A stretch of 21,505 nt of DNA from Robiginitomaculum sp. (GTDB taxonomy: Bacteria; Pseudomonadota; Alphaproteobacteria; Caulobacterales; Maricaulaceae), in contig JAKITZ010000008.1 of assembly GCA_021647805.1 (NCBI GenBank), positions 1 to 21,505 on the forward strand. The letters are read 5' to 3'. The notes under the pieces are model-generated. The model was given only the letters and a program-made list of their open reading frames with translations. It was not told where the DNA came from and made no database searches. Positions 1-8,472 of the stretch are shown here, one piece after another. Each line of letters begins with the position of its first letter. Positions within the stretch are counted from its first letter, which is position 1. The position numbers were made by a program, and so were the translations under genes.

Positions 1-1
1 G

Positions 2-724
2 GATTTACAGTTCGTCTTTCAGGATCCGCTGGCCTCCCTTGATCCGCGCATGACCATTGGTCAATCTATTGCCGAGCCATTAAAGACCTTTCGCCCGGAT
101 ATGGACCGTGCTGGCCGTATGGCGGCTGTGCGCGAAGCCATGGTGCGGGTTGATCTGGATACGGCCATGATTAACCGTTATCCGCACGAGCTGTCCGGCG
201 GGCAAAACCAACGTGTTGGCATTGCTAGGGCGATGATCGGCAATCCAAAGCTGGTAATTTGTGATGAGGCGGTCTCGGCATTGGATGTTTCGGTACAAGC
301 ACAGGTCATTAAATTACTGGCTTCTTTGCAAAAAGATACTGGAATGTCGATGATCTTCATTAGTCATGACCTAGCGGTAGTGCGCGAAATATCTCATAGG
401 GTAATGGTGCTATATATGGGCAGAATTGTTGAGCTGGCTGATCGCGATACAATTTATGATGACACCCGTCACCCGTATACTAAGGCTTTAATATCGGCAG
501 TACCGATCCCTGATCCAAAAACTGAACGTAATCGCAAAGGTGTGGATTTAGTGGGGGAACTACCCTCGCCAATGGATACACGGGCTGGCTTGCAGTTTAT
601 GGCCTCAAAAATCAAAGGCGGGAAAGACGAAATACAATACCGCCCACAATTGGTCGAGGTCTCACCACAGCATTTTGTTGCCGAACACGACGCTTGTGAA
701 GTTTCAAAAGGCTTAATTATATAG
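2..724 (+). CDS. Oligopeptide/dipeptide-type ABC transporter ATP-binding protein (5'-truncated by window edge)
   Basis: This is the ATPase subunit of a peptide-type (Opp/Dpp/Gsi/Yej-like) ABC importer. The reading frame is open from base 2, so the gene begins before the window and the Walker A motif is not visible. The first codons read as a Q-loop (QFVFQDPLASLDPRMTIG), which is diagnostic of this family. The signature LSGGQNQR lies at 191-214, followed by Walker B with D-loop (LVICDEAVSALD) and the H-loop FISHD. The oligo_HPY-type C-terminal region is present (RHPYTKAL, then GELPSPMD). The terminal segment, where relatives often have a cysteine-rich GCxFxxRCP motif, reads GLQFMASKIKGG and keeps only one Cys near the end. 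The stop overlaps the GTG of the next gene by one base. Whether the full gene has one or two fused ATPase domains cannot be seen. The family call is firm; the substrate is unknown. Confidence 0.9.
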   Translation, partial: DLQFVFQDPLASLDPRMTIGQSIAEPLKTFRPDMDRAGRMAAVREAMVRVDLDTAMINRYPHELSGGQNQRVGIARAMIGNPKLVICDEAVSALDVSVQAQVIKLLASLQKDTGMSMIFISHDLAVVREISHRVMVLYMGRIVELADRDTIYDDTRHPYTKALISAVPIPDPKTERNRKGVDLVGELPSPMDTRAGLQFMASKIKGGKDEIQYRPQLVEVSPQHFVAEHDACEVSKGLII

Positions 725-1191
725 TGGAAAAACAAGACAATCCCGGTATTCGTTTTCCGCCGCCATTGATATTTTTTCTTTGCGGCATTGCTGGCTGGTT
801 GATCGGTAGCCGCTTGGGTTTTCTTGTTTTTGAACAAGCCAAAATAACCGATATTTTAGGACTGGTTTTGGCGGCGTTTGGTTTCTTGCTGAGCGCTTGG
901 TCAATGTTACCATTCTTAGCTGCTAAAACCTCAATGCTTCCATGGACTTCAGATAGTAAATTACTAATTGGCGGGCCATATAGGTTTTCGCGTAATCCTA
1001 TGTATGCCGGCATGGCTTTGATCTACTCAGGTGTTGGGGTCTTGCTCGGCTCTGGCTTAGTGATTGTTTTACTGGTTCCATTGATTGTGATTATGAACCG
1101 CTATGTAATTGCTGGGGAAGAGGCATATTTGACCAGAGAGTTCGGTGATGAATACCTTAAGTTTACGCAAAAAACCCGTCGCTGGTTGTAA
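724..1191 (+). CDS. Isoprenylcysteine carboxyl methyltransferase (ICMT/PEMT)-like integral membrane methyltransferase
   Basis: A 155-residue membrane protein that starts with GTG and overlaps the stop of the ABC ATPase by one base (TAGTG), so translation is probably coupled. About four hydrophobic segments are visible (residues about 13-33, 40-62, 93-113 and 111-128). The C-terminal half carries the ICMT/PEMT pattern: GPYRFSRNPMYAGM, then a hydrophobic hairpin, then EEAYLTREFGDEYLKF. Family members methylate carboxyl, amine or phospholipid groups at the membrane face using S-adenosylmethionine. Bacterial members are mostly of unknown substrate, and a role in modifying a lipid or small molecule is inference only. 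The coupling to a peptide transporter gene may be operon convenience. The family call is good; the substrate is open. Confidence 0.85.
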   Translation: MEKQDNPGIRFPPPLIFFLCGIAGWLIGSRLGFLVFEQAKITDILGLVLAAFGFLLSAWSMLPFLAAKTSMLPWTSDSKLLIGGPYRFSRNPMYAGMALIYSGVGVLLGSGLVIVLLVPLIVIMNRYVIAGEEAYLTREFGDEYLKFTQKTRRWL

Positions 1192-1290
1192 TAGGGCTTC
1201 TCTCGAATAATTCAAATTTTAACAACCTCGCCACCAGTTTCTTAAAACTACGCGACTATCATCTGCTTGATTATTGTTGGCGGGTGCTTG

Positions 1291-2373
1291 ATGAGTAAAG
1301 CGGAACTTATAAGTGTGGACGAGCTGGGCACGAGTGAGCGCGATTTATGGCGTTCTTTACGCCAAGGCCAAGAGGTTTTGTGCAGTCCGTATTTCTCTGA
1401 TCATTGGGTCAAGCAGGTGGCTCTAGTTCGCAATGACGTAAAAGTGGCTGTCTTATTACAAGACAATGGCCGTATTGCCGGGTTTTTACCGTATCAACAA
1501 TTACAAACCGGCCTTGCCTTACCTGTGGGTGGTGCTTTGAGCGATTATCATGGAATAATTGCTAACTCAGATTATCGAGTGGATTTTCAGCAAATCATGC
1601 AACAGATAAACGTAAAGCGGTTTGATTTTTCGTATATTCCAAAGACGCAAGCTTGTTTTTCTTCTTATGCTTGGGTCGAGCAGCGATCACACATCATAGA
1701 TATTTCAAACGGCTGGGACGCATATTTGCAGCAAAGAAAACAGCGCGGTTCATCTGCAAATTATCGGGCAGAAAAGCGTGTCAGAAAGCTGGTAAAAGAT
1801 TTTGGTGAATTGCGGTTAAAAACTCACTCAAAAGATCAAAAGGTGTTCGATCAATTATTAAACTGGAAGCGAAGCCAGTATAGAAAAACCAGAAACCCAG
1901 ACGTTTTTGCCAGTAACTGGACACGTGATTTGGTGCAAAACTTGTTCGAGAATGGCAAATCAGGTGAATTTGGCGGGGTATTGTTTGCCCTGTATGCTGG
2001 CGATCAATTGATCGCGGCTAATTATTGTCTTGGCGAGAGCGATGTTCTGCATTCATGGTTTATTGCTTATAGCCCCGAATTTGCCAAATATTCTCCGGGG
2101 TTGGTTTTGTTTGAAAAAATGATCGAGCATTTGGCAGAAACTAATATCCGGGAAATTGATCTGGGAACTGGAAATTACCGCTTCAAAACCTCTTTGGCCA
2201 ATAAAAGCCGCATGGTTAATGCAGGATTTGTTGGTAATAGCGCTCTTGCCGCATTAATTCCAAGCTATGGATACAGGTTACGAAAATGGGCGGAGATTAT
2301 GCCGCTTGGTAGCTTGTCACAATTACCTGGTAAGGCGATGCGCCGTATTGATTTACATCGCGGACTTGCTTAA
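1291..2373 (+). CDS. CelD/BcsL-type GNAT-fold acyltransferase
   Basis: A 360-residue soluble protein read from the ATG at 1291; an upstream in-frame TTG at 1267 would add eight residues and is less likely. The sequence fits the FemAB/CelD (Acetyltransf_6) group of GNAT-fold proteins. It has an N-terminal half-domain ending in DFSYIPKTQ, a basic central segment (residues about 145-185, including SSANYRAEKRVRKL), and a C-terminal half with GVLFALYAGDQLIAANYCLG, FAKYSPGLVLFEKMI and EIDLGTGNYRFK. The last two resemble the conserved end of that domain. Named relatives are linked to cellulose or exopolysaccharide synthesis, but no polysaccharide genes are nearby, so the substrate is unknown. The gene follows the methyltransferase after about 100 bases with no clear terminator, so co-transcription is possible. 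Confidence 0.8.
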   Translation: MSKAELISVDELGTSERDLWRSLRQGQEVLCSPYFSDHWVKQVALVRNDVKVAVLLQDNGRIAGFLPYQQLQTGLALPVGGALSDYHGIIANSDYRVDFQQIMQQINVKRFDFSYIPKTQACFSSYAWVEQRSHIIDISNGWDAYLQQRKQRGSSANYRAEKRVRKLVKDFGELRLKTHSKDQKVFDQLLNWKRSQYRKTRNPDVFASNWTRDLVQNLFENGKSGEFGGVLFALYAGDQLIAANYCLGESDVLHSWFIAYSPEFAKYSPGLVLFEKMIEHLAETNIREIDLGTGNYRFKTSLANKSRMVNAGFVGNSALAALIPSYGYRLRKWAEIMPLGSLSQLPGKAMRRIDLHRGLA

Positions 2374-2445
2374 GGTCTGTGGGTGATTATAAAACGCTCT
2401 GTAATCGAACAGCCGTTTCTAGCTTGGCAAAAAGGTGTTAAATTG

Positions 2446-2928
2446 ATGAAAAAGACTATTACGGTAATTGCAGCAAGTGCGCTATTGGCTGCTTGTGGGC
2501 AAAGTGCATCGGACAAAAAACCAATGACAGCCGAAAGCGGCTTGCAGTACAAAGTCTTAGCATCTGGCCCCGAAGACGGAATTAGCCCAACACCCGGACA
2601 AATCGTTTGCGTTCATTACCGTGGCACATTTACCTCTGGTGAAGAGTTCGATAGCTCTTACAGCCGCAATTTACCAACAGCATTTCCTTCCAATGGTGTA
2701 ATTGCCGGTTGGGTTGAGGCTTTGGCAATGATGCGTCCCGGTGATAAATGGCAGCTAACCATTCCGCCAGAGCTAGCTTATGGTAGCACAGGAACTCCCG
2801 GCGGCTCAATTGGCCCCGATGAAACTTTGATGTTTGATGTTGAGCTATTGAAAGTATTAGATATTTCAATGCAAGAATACATGCAAACCTATCGTATGAA
2901 CCCGACTTTGGATTGTTCAAAGCCCTAG
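2446..2928 (+). CDS. FKBP-type peptidyl-prolyl cis-trans isomerase, lipoprotein
   Basis: A 160-residue protein from the ATG at 2446, chosen because it has an upstream AAGGTG and gives a clean lipoprotein signal: MKKT, hydrophobic stretch, lipobox LAAC with Cys17. The upstream in-frame GTG at 2383 would hide the signal. Gly at +2 fits outer-membrane sorting, so it probably acts as a periplasm-facing folding catalyst. The FKBP domain covers roughly residues 40-150, with VCVHYRGTFTSGEEFDSSY, VIAGWVEALAMMRPGDKW and IPPELAYGSTG, the hallmark segments of the FkpA/Mip-type fold. There is no long helical dimerisation arm as in FkpA or Mip, so it resembles the short single-domain form. The gene starts 72 bases after the acyltransferase stop and converges with the dioxygenase gene. 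Confidence 0.93.
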   Translation: MKKTITVIAASALLAACGQSASDKKPMTAESGLQYKVLASGPEDGISPTPGQIVCVHYRGTFTSGEEFDSSYSRNLPTAFPSNGVIAGWVEALAMMRPGDKWQLTIPPELAYGSTGTPGGSIGPDETLMFDVELLKVLDISMQEYMQTYRMNPTLDCSKP

Positions 2929-2955
2929 GATCTGAGACTCAAGCTTATTTAAACT

Positions 2956-3702
2956 TTAGTTTTTGGCAAGGTCGTCTCTTAGCCAACCAGTAATTGAATA
3001 GCGACCGGCCCCGGCAAAAGGCGTGACGTAATTTACAGTATGCGGCCTTGGTACTTTGAATAGTGACAAGACATTCCACCCTGGTAGCAAGCTGTTGATA
3101 ATTTTATTTGCATCTTCTTCATCATAAAAAACTAAGGCTCCACCCCAATCAGGTTTCCAGCCTCTTGAAAAACCTAAAGTATAAGCAGCTCGCCGCTCTT
3201 TTTCATCACCGCTATCATCATGAGAAGTTAAAAAATGACCTGAATTATATAAAGTTGCCTGCGCATCAACCTTAATAACACTAGATTCTGCGGTGATTTC
3301 TCGAACAAAATTTAAGTATGGTGCTGAATTTAAAAATTCTAAAAGTGAATGCAAAGGATGACCCGGATCCCACCCTGCCAGATAAGCATCAAGCATTGGA
3401 TAGACGCGATAAATATAGGCAAAACGATCTCTTGCCCGCTCATACAATCCTTGTAACAGCTTATTAAAAGCTTCTCCCCCCATTGCTTGAAGTTCTTTTT
3501 CTGTTAGCAGCACCTCTTTGCCTTTATCATTTGAATAAACTAACCTCCACGGTGTCTTTTCAGCTAAAACTGAAAACATCGCTTCTGCTGTTTCTGGTTC
3601 AAAAATGTCAGGCACTCTTACGACGCCGTTTTTGGCATATTCATCAACGTAATCACTAGGGTTTAGATCAGGATTCAATCGAATTTGTGGTGTTGGGGTC
3701 AT
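2956..3702 (-). CDS. 2-oxoglutarate/Fe(II)-dependent dioxygenase (prolyl-hydroxylase-like)
   Basis: A 248-residue protein with the double-stranded beta-helix features of 2OG-Fe(II) oxygenases. The iron-binding HxD is visible as H161 and D163 in TSHDDSG, the distal histidine as H221 in PRPHTVNY, and the likely 2-oxoglutarate-binding arginine as R234 in GRYSITGWLR. GGALVFYDEEDANK between them matches the Tpa1/OFD1/P4H-like group that hydroxylates protein prolines, though small-molecule substrates are possible. No signal peptide is seen, so it is probably cytoplasmic. It lies 78 bases downstream of the DUF1501 gene on the same strand and could be the last gene of that operon. Weak -35-like TTGACC in the gap would also allow its own promoter. 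Confidence 0.85.
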   Translation of the reverse strand: MTPTPQIRLNPDLNPSDYVDEYAKNGVVRVPDIFEPETAEAMFSVLAEKTPWRLVYSNDKGKEVLLTEKELQAMGGEAFNKLLQGLYERARDRFAYIYRVYPMLDAYLAGWDPGHPLHSLLEFLNSAPYLNFVREITAESSVIKVDAQATLYNSGHFLTSHDDSGDEKERRAAYTLGFSRGWKPDWGGALVFYDEEDANKIINSLLPGWNVLSLFKVPRPHTVNYVTPFAGAGRYSITGWLRDDLAKN

Positions 3703-3780
3703 TTTATAAAGTTTTCTTTATTGTGCGTATTAAAAGACACTAGACGGCAAGTGTTTGCGCGTGGTCAAGAATTAAATATA

Positions 3781-4968
3781 TCACCGAAACAAATTTGTCA
3801 TTGCTGGCACATTAGCGCTATTTGGAAACACTATATTATCCAGGTCTGATTTGGATATACCCCAATGATCGCGGAACATTCCTTTGAGCAAGGCTCTTAG
3901 GTCATTGGCTGGATACAATTCCCGTCCCAAATTAAGTTGGTTTGGAGCAATACCCGGCCAATCGCCAATAAACCGCCTACCCTTTACTCCGCCACCTAAT
4001 AAAAAGCTAACCCCGCCAATACCATGATCAGTACCACCAGTGCCGTTCTCTGCAAAAGTACGACCAAATTCAGTAGCAATTACGACAACAGTGTCTTTCC
4101 ATTTGTCACCAAGCTCCTCACGCAAAGCCACCATGGCGCGGTCAAGGTTGGCCAAGTTATTAGCCAGCTGTCCAGAGCTACCGCCCTGATTGGCATGAGT
4201 ATCCCACCCGCCATAGGATAGAGCGCAAGCTCCGGGACCACCGTCAGCTGACATGATTTTACCAGCAGCTCTGGCATCAAATTCAAACCCAGTACCTAAA
4301 TTATTTAAATCACCAATTACATTTCCAATGTCTATAGAGCCTTGCAAGGCCGCTTGTAAAACCGGATCGGATCCATAAAGAGCCATAGTTTTAGCAATCG
4401 TGTCTGTGCTAGCTTCGGCTAATTTTGGTTCGGCCCAAGTAGCAATGCTGTTTTGACCCTTTAGTACCAAAGTGACGGTTGAACCAATCCCTAAGGCACT
4501 TGGCAGTGCAGGAGCAACACCCAAAGCCCGATTTAACCAACCAGTGTTTTCACCTAATGGCTGGTCAGTACCGTTTTCTAAAACATTTTGCCCGTCAAAA
4601 TGTGATCGCTTATCGTAAGGAGCCGAAGTGGCGTGCATTATCACCATTTGGCCTTTGAGGTAAAAATGCGCGAACCCCGGCATTGAAGGGTGCATACCAA
4701 AACCGTCGGTCAGATTGATAACACCATTTGGCTCGCCAGCAGGAGGAATGGCAATGGTTGCTCTAGCGGCGTAATAATCATCACTATAGGCAGGGACAAC
4801 AACGTTTAGGCCGTCCATGCCACCGTGCAATATTACTGCAATCAATTTTTTTTCTGATGGAGTAGTTGAAAATGCCGCCCGGCTGTTAGTTCCAGCTAAG
4901 GCTAATCCGCCAGCGGCTCCCAAAAGTAAGCCGCGACGTGTCGGATCAAAACGATATGAACAACTCAT
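3781..4968 (-). CDS. DUF1501 family protein, Tat-exported
   Basis: A 395-residue protein with a twin-arginine signal: R11-R12 in PTRRGLLLGAAGG followed by a hydrophobic core and an Ala-rich region, predicting export of a folded protein. The DUF1501 family has an alkaline-phosphatase/sulfatase-like fold. Visible hallmarks are ILHGGMDGLNVVVP near the N-terminus, GMHPSMPGFAHFY, RSHFDGQNVLE, a central GGWDTHANQGG, and TEFGRT followed by DHG and a Gly-rich run. The molecular function of the family is not established. A Shine-Dalgarno (AAAGGAG at 4983-4977) sits inside the last codons of the upstream DUF1800 gene, and only four bases separate that stop from this ATG, so the two are almost certainly translated together. 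Confidence 0.92.
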   Translation of the reverse strand: MSCSYRFDPTRRGLLLGAAGGLALAGTNSRAAFSTTPSEKKLIAVILHGGMDGLNVVVPAYSDDYYAARATIAIPPAGEPNGVINLTDGFGMHPSMPGFAHFYLKGQMVIMHATSAPYDKRSHFDGQNVLENGTDQPLGENTGWLNRALGVAPALPSALGIGSTVTLVLKGQNSIATWAEPKLAEASTDTIAKTMALYGSDPVLQAALQGSIDIGNVIGDLNNLGTGFEFDARAAGKIMSADGGPGACALSYGGWDTHANQGGSSGQLANNLANLDRAMVALREELGDKWKDTVVVIATEFGRTFAENGTGGTDHGIGGVSFLLGGGVKGRRFIGDWPGIAPNQLNLGRELYPANDLRALLKGMFRDHWGISKSDLDNIVFPNSANVPAMTNLFR

Positions 4969-4972
4969 TTGC

Positions 4973-6511
4973 CTATCTCCTTTGAAACTCTGGGGACATC
5001 ATCATTAATGTATACCCCTGTTTTACACTTGAGGCGTTTGAAATGCCGTCCGCGCTGGAAACTGAAAGCCTACCACCTAAAATATTTGTTGCCATTGCTG
5101 ATGGTTCTGGTAGTCCGGCAACAAATCCGGATAATAAATCAGAATAATTGATTTTCGCAGAACTGATTGAAGAGCTAGCCCAGCTGGATTCTTCTTTTGG
5201 CCAACCATCTGGCGCGTGATGACCAAAGGGAACCTGACCCACGGCATCAAAAACGAACACCAACTGACCTGGTGTTAATGTATCGACGCCAAAAGCTCGC
5301 AAAGTGGCAATGACAAACTCTTCGGAATTACGCAGCTTGGCAAAAGTTCCGTCCCACATTTCAGGAGAGGTAACCAAGGTTGCACTAACTACGCCCAGGT
5401 CACCATCAGAGGATGTAAATGCTAACTCAAGACGATCAATTAGGCTTTGCGGCGGGTTATCAGAATGAAAATGTCGAGCCAATTTACCAGCAATAAAATT
5501 GGCGGTTGCGGCATTGGACGCAAAATCGGCTAGAATCTCAAGCCCTTGATCCTGACCTGTTCCCAAATACTCTTTGTTCATAACATTTACTGAACCGGGT
5601 TCATGAAACAATGGTTCAAAAATAAAATCACCTAATTGCTCTGGCTGAATATTTGGATTGCCAATAGTCCAGCCGGTGATCGCTTTGGCAAAGCCAACAA
5701 TGTCATTTTGGCTATAACCACCATTAACCCCCAAGGTGTGCAGTTCCATTATTTCTCTTGCGAGATTTTCGTTTAAGCCAAAGCCGAAATTTTGACCTAC
5801 ATAGGAATTAGGGCCGATCGAAATCCAGTTATCGAGATAAATCAACATAGCCGGATGAGTTTCCACTGCGATCAACATATCGGTAAATTTCCCGGTTATA
5901 TGCGGCCTGATAGCCTCTCTTTCCATAGCTCCGGCGGTTACCAACATTAACAATGATTTTTGTGCATAAACGCTAAAATGATCGCTCCAAAACCGAACCA
6001 AGGCTTCGCGAAATGAAGCTGGAGTCAGTATCGCATGTACCGTGCGAACCCCAACTTCAGAGTAAAACATGGCAAGCATATCTTGCCGTAACTCTTTGGA
6101 GGTCTTGTCACTGGCTGGGCGCGATAGATTATCGACGTATTTTTTTAGGTGAACATTACTAGCTGTTTGCAGGCTTGATCCACGAACACCATTATCTTCA
6201 ATAAGCTCTTCTTCTCTAAGCATTCGCTCATATTCTTGGAAAAATTTATCAATCCGTTGTTTAGGGTTTACCGAAGCAGAGGCAATTGGTTGCTCGTTTG
6301 CTCGTTCAGCGCGTCTGGTTTCAAGATAATGGTAAAACAGCTCGATACCCTCTTGTGAGGAAGGTAGATTGTATTCATCTAAGGTGGAGGAAATCGAAGC
6401 TAACTGTGCTTGCAGCCAGGCTTGCGGGTCTGCTCCGATATTAGATGCTTCGTCATACCTAGCGCCAAGGCCAAATTTATGAGCAGCAATATAAGCGTCA
6501 AGATCAACCAT
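4973..6511 (-). CDS. DUF1800 family protein
   Basis: A 512-residue protein of the DUF1800 family, the usual genomic partner of DUF1501 proteins. Family features include HKFGLGARYDEASNI at the start, VRFWSDHFSV, NENLAREIMELHTLGVNGGYSQ in the middle, then KAITGWTIG and the late FVFDAVGQVPFGHHAPDGWP. The run from NENLAREIMELHTLG is the most diagnostic. No signal peptide is visible at this start, although its partner carries a Tat signal. Either it travels with the partner or it stays inside the cell; both are inference. The biochemical role is unknown. It is the first gene of the leftward operon that continues into DUF1501 and perhaps the dioxygenase. Confidence 0.9.
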   Translation of the reverse strand: MVDLDAYIAAHKFGLGARYDEASNIGADPQAWLQAQLASISSTLDEYNLPSSQEGIELFYHYLETRRAERANEQPIASASVNPKQRIDKFFQEYERMLREEELIEDNGVRGSSLQTASNVHLKKYVDNLSRPASDKTSKELRQDMLAMFYSEVGVRTVHAILTPASFREALVRFWSDHFSVYAQKSLLMLVTAGAMEREAIRPHITGKFTDMLIAVETHPAMLIYLDNWISIGPNSYVGQNFGFGLNENLAREIMELHTLGVNGGYSQNDIVGFAKAITGWTIGNPNIQPEQLGDFIFEPLFHEPGSVNVMNKEYLGTGQDQGLEILADFASNAATANFIAGKLARHFHSDNPPQSLIDRLELAFTSSDGDLGVVSATLVTSPEMWDGTFAKLRNSEEFVIATLRAFGVDTLTPGQLVFVFDAVGQVPFGHHAPDGWPKEESSWASSSISSAKINYSDLLSGFVAGLPEPSAMATNILGGRLSVSSADGISNASSVKQGYTLMMMSPEFQRR

Positions 6512-6760
6512 ATTTGGTCTCCAGTGATTAAATCAAGCACCTAAAACCGACATTTTAGCAGCTTTATTTATTATATTATAATATATGACCCCACTCGATG
6601 AAGGCGCCTTCTGTATAACGCACACCCGCAAACTTTCCGTCGGTTAGCATAAACCAAACATTACTTAAATTATCTCACGCTAACAAACAAACTGTATCAC
6701 AATTTCTTGCGATTGGCGATATATATTGTTTTTTGACTAACAAACATTGAACATTACATT
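6512..6760. other. Non-coding spacer upstream of the DUF1800 operon, with two palindromes
   Basis: Together with the repeat that follows, this is about 350 bases with no gene. No supportable ORF is present. It contains two perfect palindromes: the AT-only TATATTATAATATA at 6572-6585 and the GC-rich GAAGGCGCCTTC at 6600-6611. The first includes TATAAT-like sequence on both strands and lies about 60 bases from the DUF1800 ATG. The second lies about 90 bases upstream of it. They are plausible promoter/operator parts for the leftward operon, but no well-spaced -35 could be assigned. Confidence 0.4.
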
Positions 6761-6862
6761 CCATCGACCCAAAAAGTGGGAACCGGTTTTTAGATAAGTT
6801 GATGGATCCAGAAGATAAGCTATACTCAAAATACTGTTTAATTCAGTATTTTGAGTATAGCT
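6761..6862 (+). repeat. Family A mosaic palindromic repeat, copy 1 (full length)
   Basis: Two joined hairpins. The first (6761-6805) has outer stem CCATC/GATGG, inner stem AAAAA/TTTTT, and the shared core loop GTGGGAACCGG. A linker follows. The second hairpin has perfect 19-base arms (6818-6836 and 6844-6862) around the loop TTTAATT. The other full copy is at 19768-19867, a short copy at 8473-8519, and a degenerate inverted copy at 18421-18500. The right arm runs into the TAG stop codon (6863-6861) of the phosphohexomutase gene, so the repeat sits exactly at that gene's 3' end and would form a strong hairpin just after its stop. The T-run after the right arm gives it a terminator look on the plus strand, but no plus-strand gene feeds it. 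Confidence 0.9.
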
Positions 6863-8378
6863 ATATTTTTTGATCAAAAGCCCCGACCTGAGGGTAAGCA
6901 GATAGTGTTTTTTCTATAAAACGAAACATTGCCACCATGCTTTCATGACAAACTGGGCTTTCAACCACCACCACCAAGTTAGGTGTATTTGAAGAGGCTC
7001 TGATCAGCCCCCAAGTGCCATCTTCAAGAGTAAACCTAACGCCATTTACCGTAACCACTGAAACAATTTTTTGCTTTAGAACTTTCTCTTCTGACGCAAA
7101 CTTTGTTTCAATTTCAGTAACTATTTTTTCCACAACTTGATATTTTTCTTCATCAGCACAAGCCGGTGACATTGAGGGGGAAAGCCAAGTTTTCGGTAGA
7201 TCGTTCTTTAGGTCAGCCATAGATTTATCGGGATTACGATCAAGCATCGACAATATAGCGATCGCTGTCACCAGACCATCATCATAACCTCTACCAATTG
7301 GCGGTCGGAAGAAGTAATGCCCTGACTTCTCAAAACCAGCAATTGCGCCAAGTTCTGAGGTTCGCCGTTTAATATAAGAGTGTCCAGTTTTCCAATAGTC
7401 GGTTTTTGCACCATTAGCCTTTAACACCGGGTCGTTAGCATAAATGCCGGTGGACTTTACATCAGCGACAAATACGGCATTTTTGAATTGCTCTGATAGG
7501 TCACGCGCTAACATCACCCCGACTTTATCAGCGAATATTTCCTCGCCGGTATTATCAACAACCCCACAACGATCACCATCGCCATCAAAACCAAGAGCCA
7601 AATCAGCACCAGTTTCCTTAACTCTGCTCGCCATTGCATGCAGCATTTTCATGTCTTCGGGATTGGGGTTATATTTGGGAAATCTGTGATCAAGTGTGCA
7701 ATCCATTGCAATGACTTCCACACCGACAGCTTGTAAGGCTTTTTCAGCAAATGCTGCTGCGGTTCCATTACCACATGCCACCACAACTTTTAGCGGGCGT
7801 TTAATTTTGGTGTTTGCCGATAAATCAGCCAAGTAACGTTTCCTAACACCCTCTTCCAACACATAAGCTCCTCCATCTCTAATGATACCGTTTGCACCAA
7901 GTACAATCTCTTTAAGTCGTCCCATTTCTTCAGGCCCAAAGGTCAAAGGTTTCTCAACACCCATTTTTACACCAGTCCAACCATTTTCATTATGGCTGGC
8001 GGTAACCATGGCTACGCACCCCAGATCAAGGTCGAACTGGGCAAAATAGGCGGTCGGCGATAAGGCCAGACCAATATCATGAACCTTTATGCCAGCACTC
8101 ATGAGGCCAACAATAAGCGCCTGTTTGATCGATGTTGAATATGAGCGGTAATCATGCCCAACAGCTATTTTTGGTGGCTTTCCTAATTCGTGAATTAAAG
8201 TACCAAGCCCAAGGCCAAGTGCCTGAATTCCAAGCAAGTTAATCTCCGGTGGTCGCTCGGAACCGGCTCTGCCAAACCACCATCTGGCATCATATTCACG
8301 AAAGCCAGTAGGTTTGATTAGGGCTTCGGTTTCAAATTCTAGAGTGTTGGGTTGTATTTGCGACTTTGGTAGGATCAT
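6861..8378 (-). CDS. Phosphomannomutase/phosphoglucomutase (alpha-D-phosphohexomutase family)
   Basis: A 505-residue enzyme that interconverts hexose 1- and 6-phosphates, feeding nucleotide-sugar synthesis for LPS, capsule or glycans. All four active-site loops are visible. The catalytic phosphoserine S128 lies in TASHNENGWTG; the metal-binding loop is DGDGDR at 265-270; the sugar-recognition loop is FEKSGH around 349-354; and the phosphate-binding loop is RASSNTPNL at 460-468. The opening FREYDARWWFG is typical of alphaproteobacterial members. The TAG stop lies in the edge of repeat A copy 1. The gene is divergent from gpmA across a 168-base spacer. Whether mannose or glucose is the main substrate cannot be told from sequence, so no symbol is given. 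Confidence 0.93.
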   Translation of the reverse strand: MILPKSQIQPNTLEFETEALIKPTGFREYDARWWFGRAGSERPPEINLLGIQALGLGLGTLIHELGKPPKIAVGHDYRSYSTSIKQALIVGLMSAGIKVHDIGLALSPTAYFAQFDLDLGCVAMVTASHNENGWTGVKMGVEKPLTFGPEEMGRLKEIVLGANGIIRDGGAYVLEEGVRKRYLADLSANTKIKRPLKVVVACGNGTAAAFAEKALQAVGVEVIAMDCTLDHRFPKYNPNPEDMKMLHAMASRVKETGADLALGFDGDGDRCGVVDNTGEEIFADKVGVMLARDLSEQFKNAVFVADVKSTGIYANDPVLKANGAKTDYWKTGHSYIKRRTSELGAIAGFEKSGHYFFRPPIGRGYDDGLVTAIAILSMLDRNPDKSMADLKNDLPKTWLSPSMSPACADEEKYQVVEKIVTEIETKFASEEKVLKQKIVSVVTVNGVRFTLEDGTWGLIRASSNTPNLVVVVESPVCHESMVAMFRFIEKTLSAYPQVGAFDQKI

Positions 8379-8472
8379 ACTGGTTATGCTTTCAGAATTT
8401 GAGACTTGTTGATTTTGCCGATTGACAGCCTAAGGCGCAAGCTTGAAATTACTAATTATTCGATTCTTTATT

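Noticed and set aside
2370..2552. Minus-strand ORF overlapping the FKBP gene start
   Set aside because: It is a shadow of the FKBP coding frame and its leader, with no ribosome site or recognisable product.
6818..6870. Hairpin plus T-run as an ordinary Rho-independent terminator on the plus strand
   Set aside because: No plus-strand gene lies upstream, the stem is AT-rich, and the same hairpin occurs as part of a dispersed repeat.
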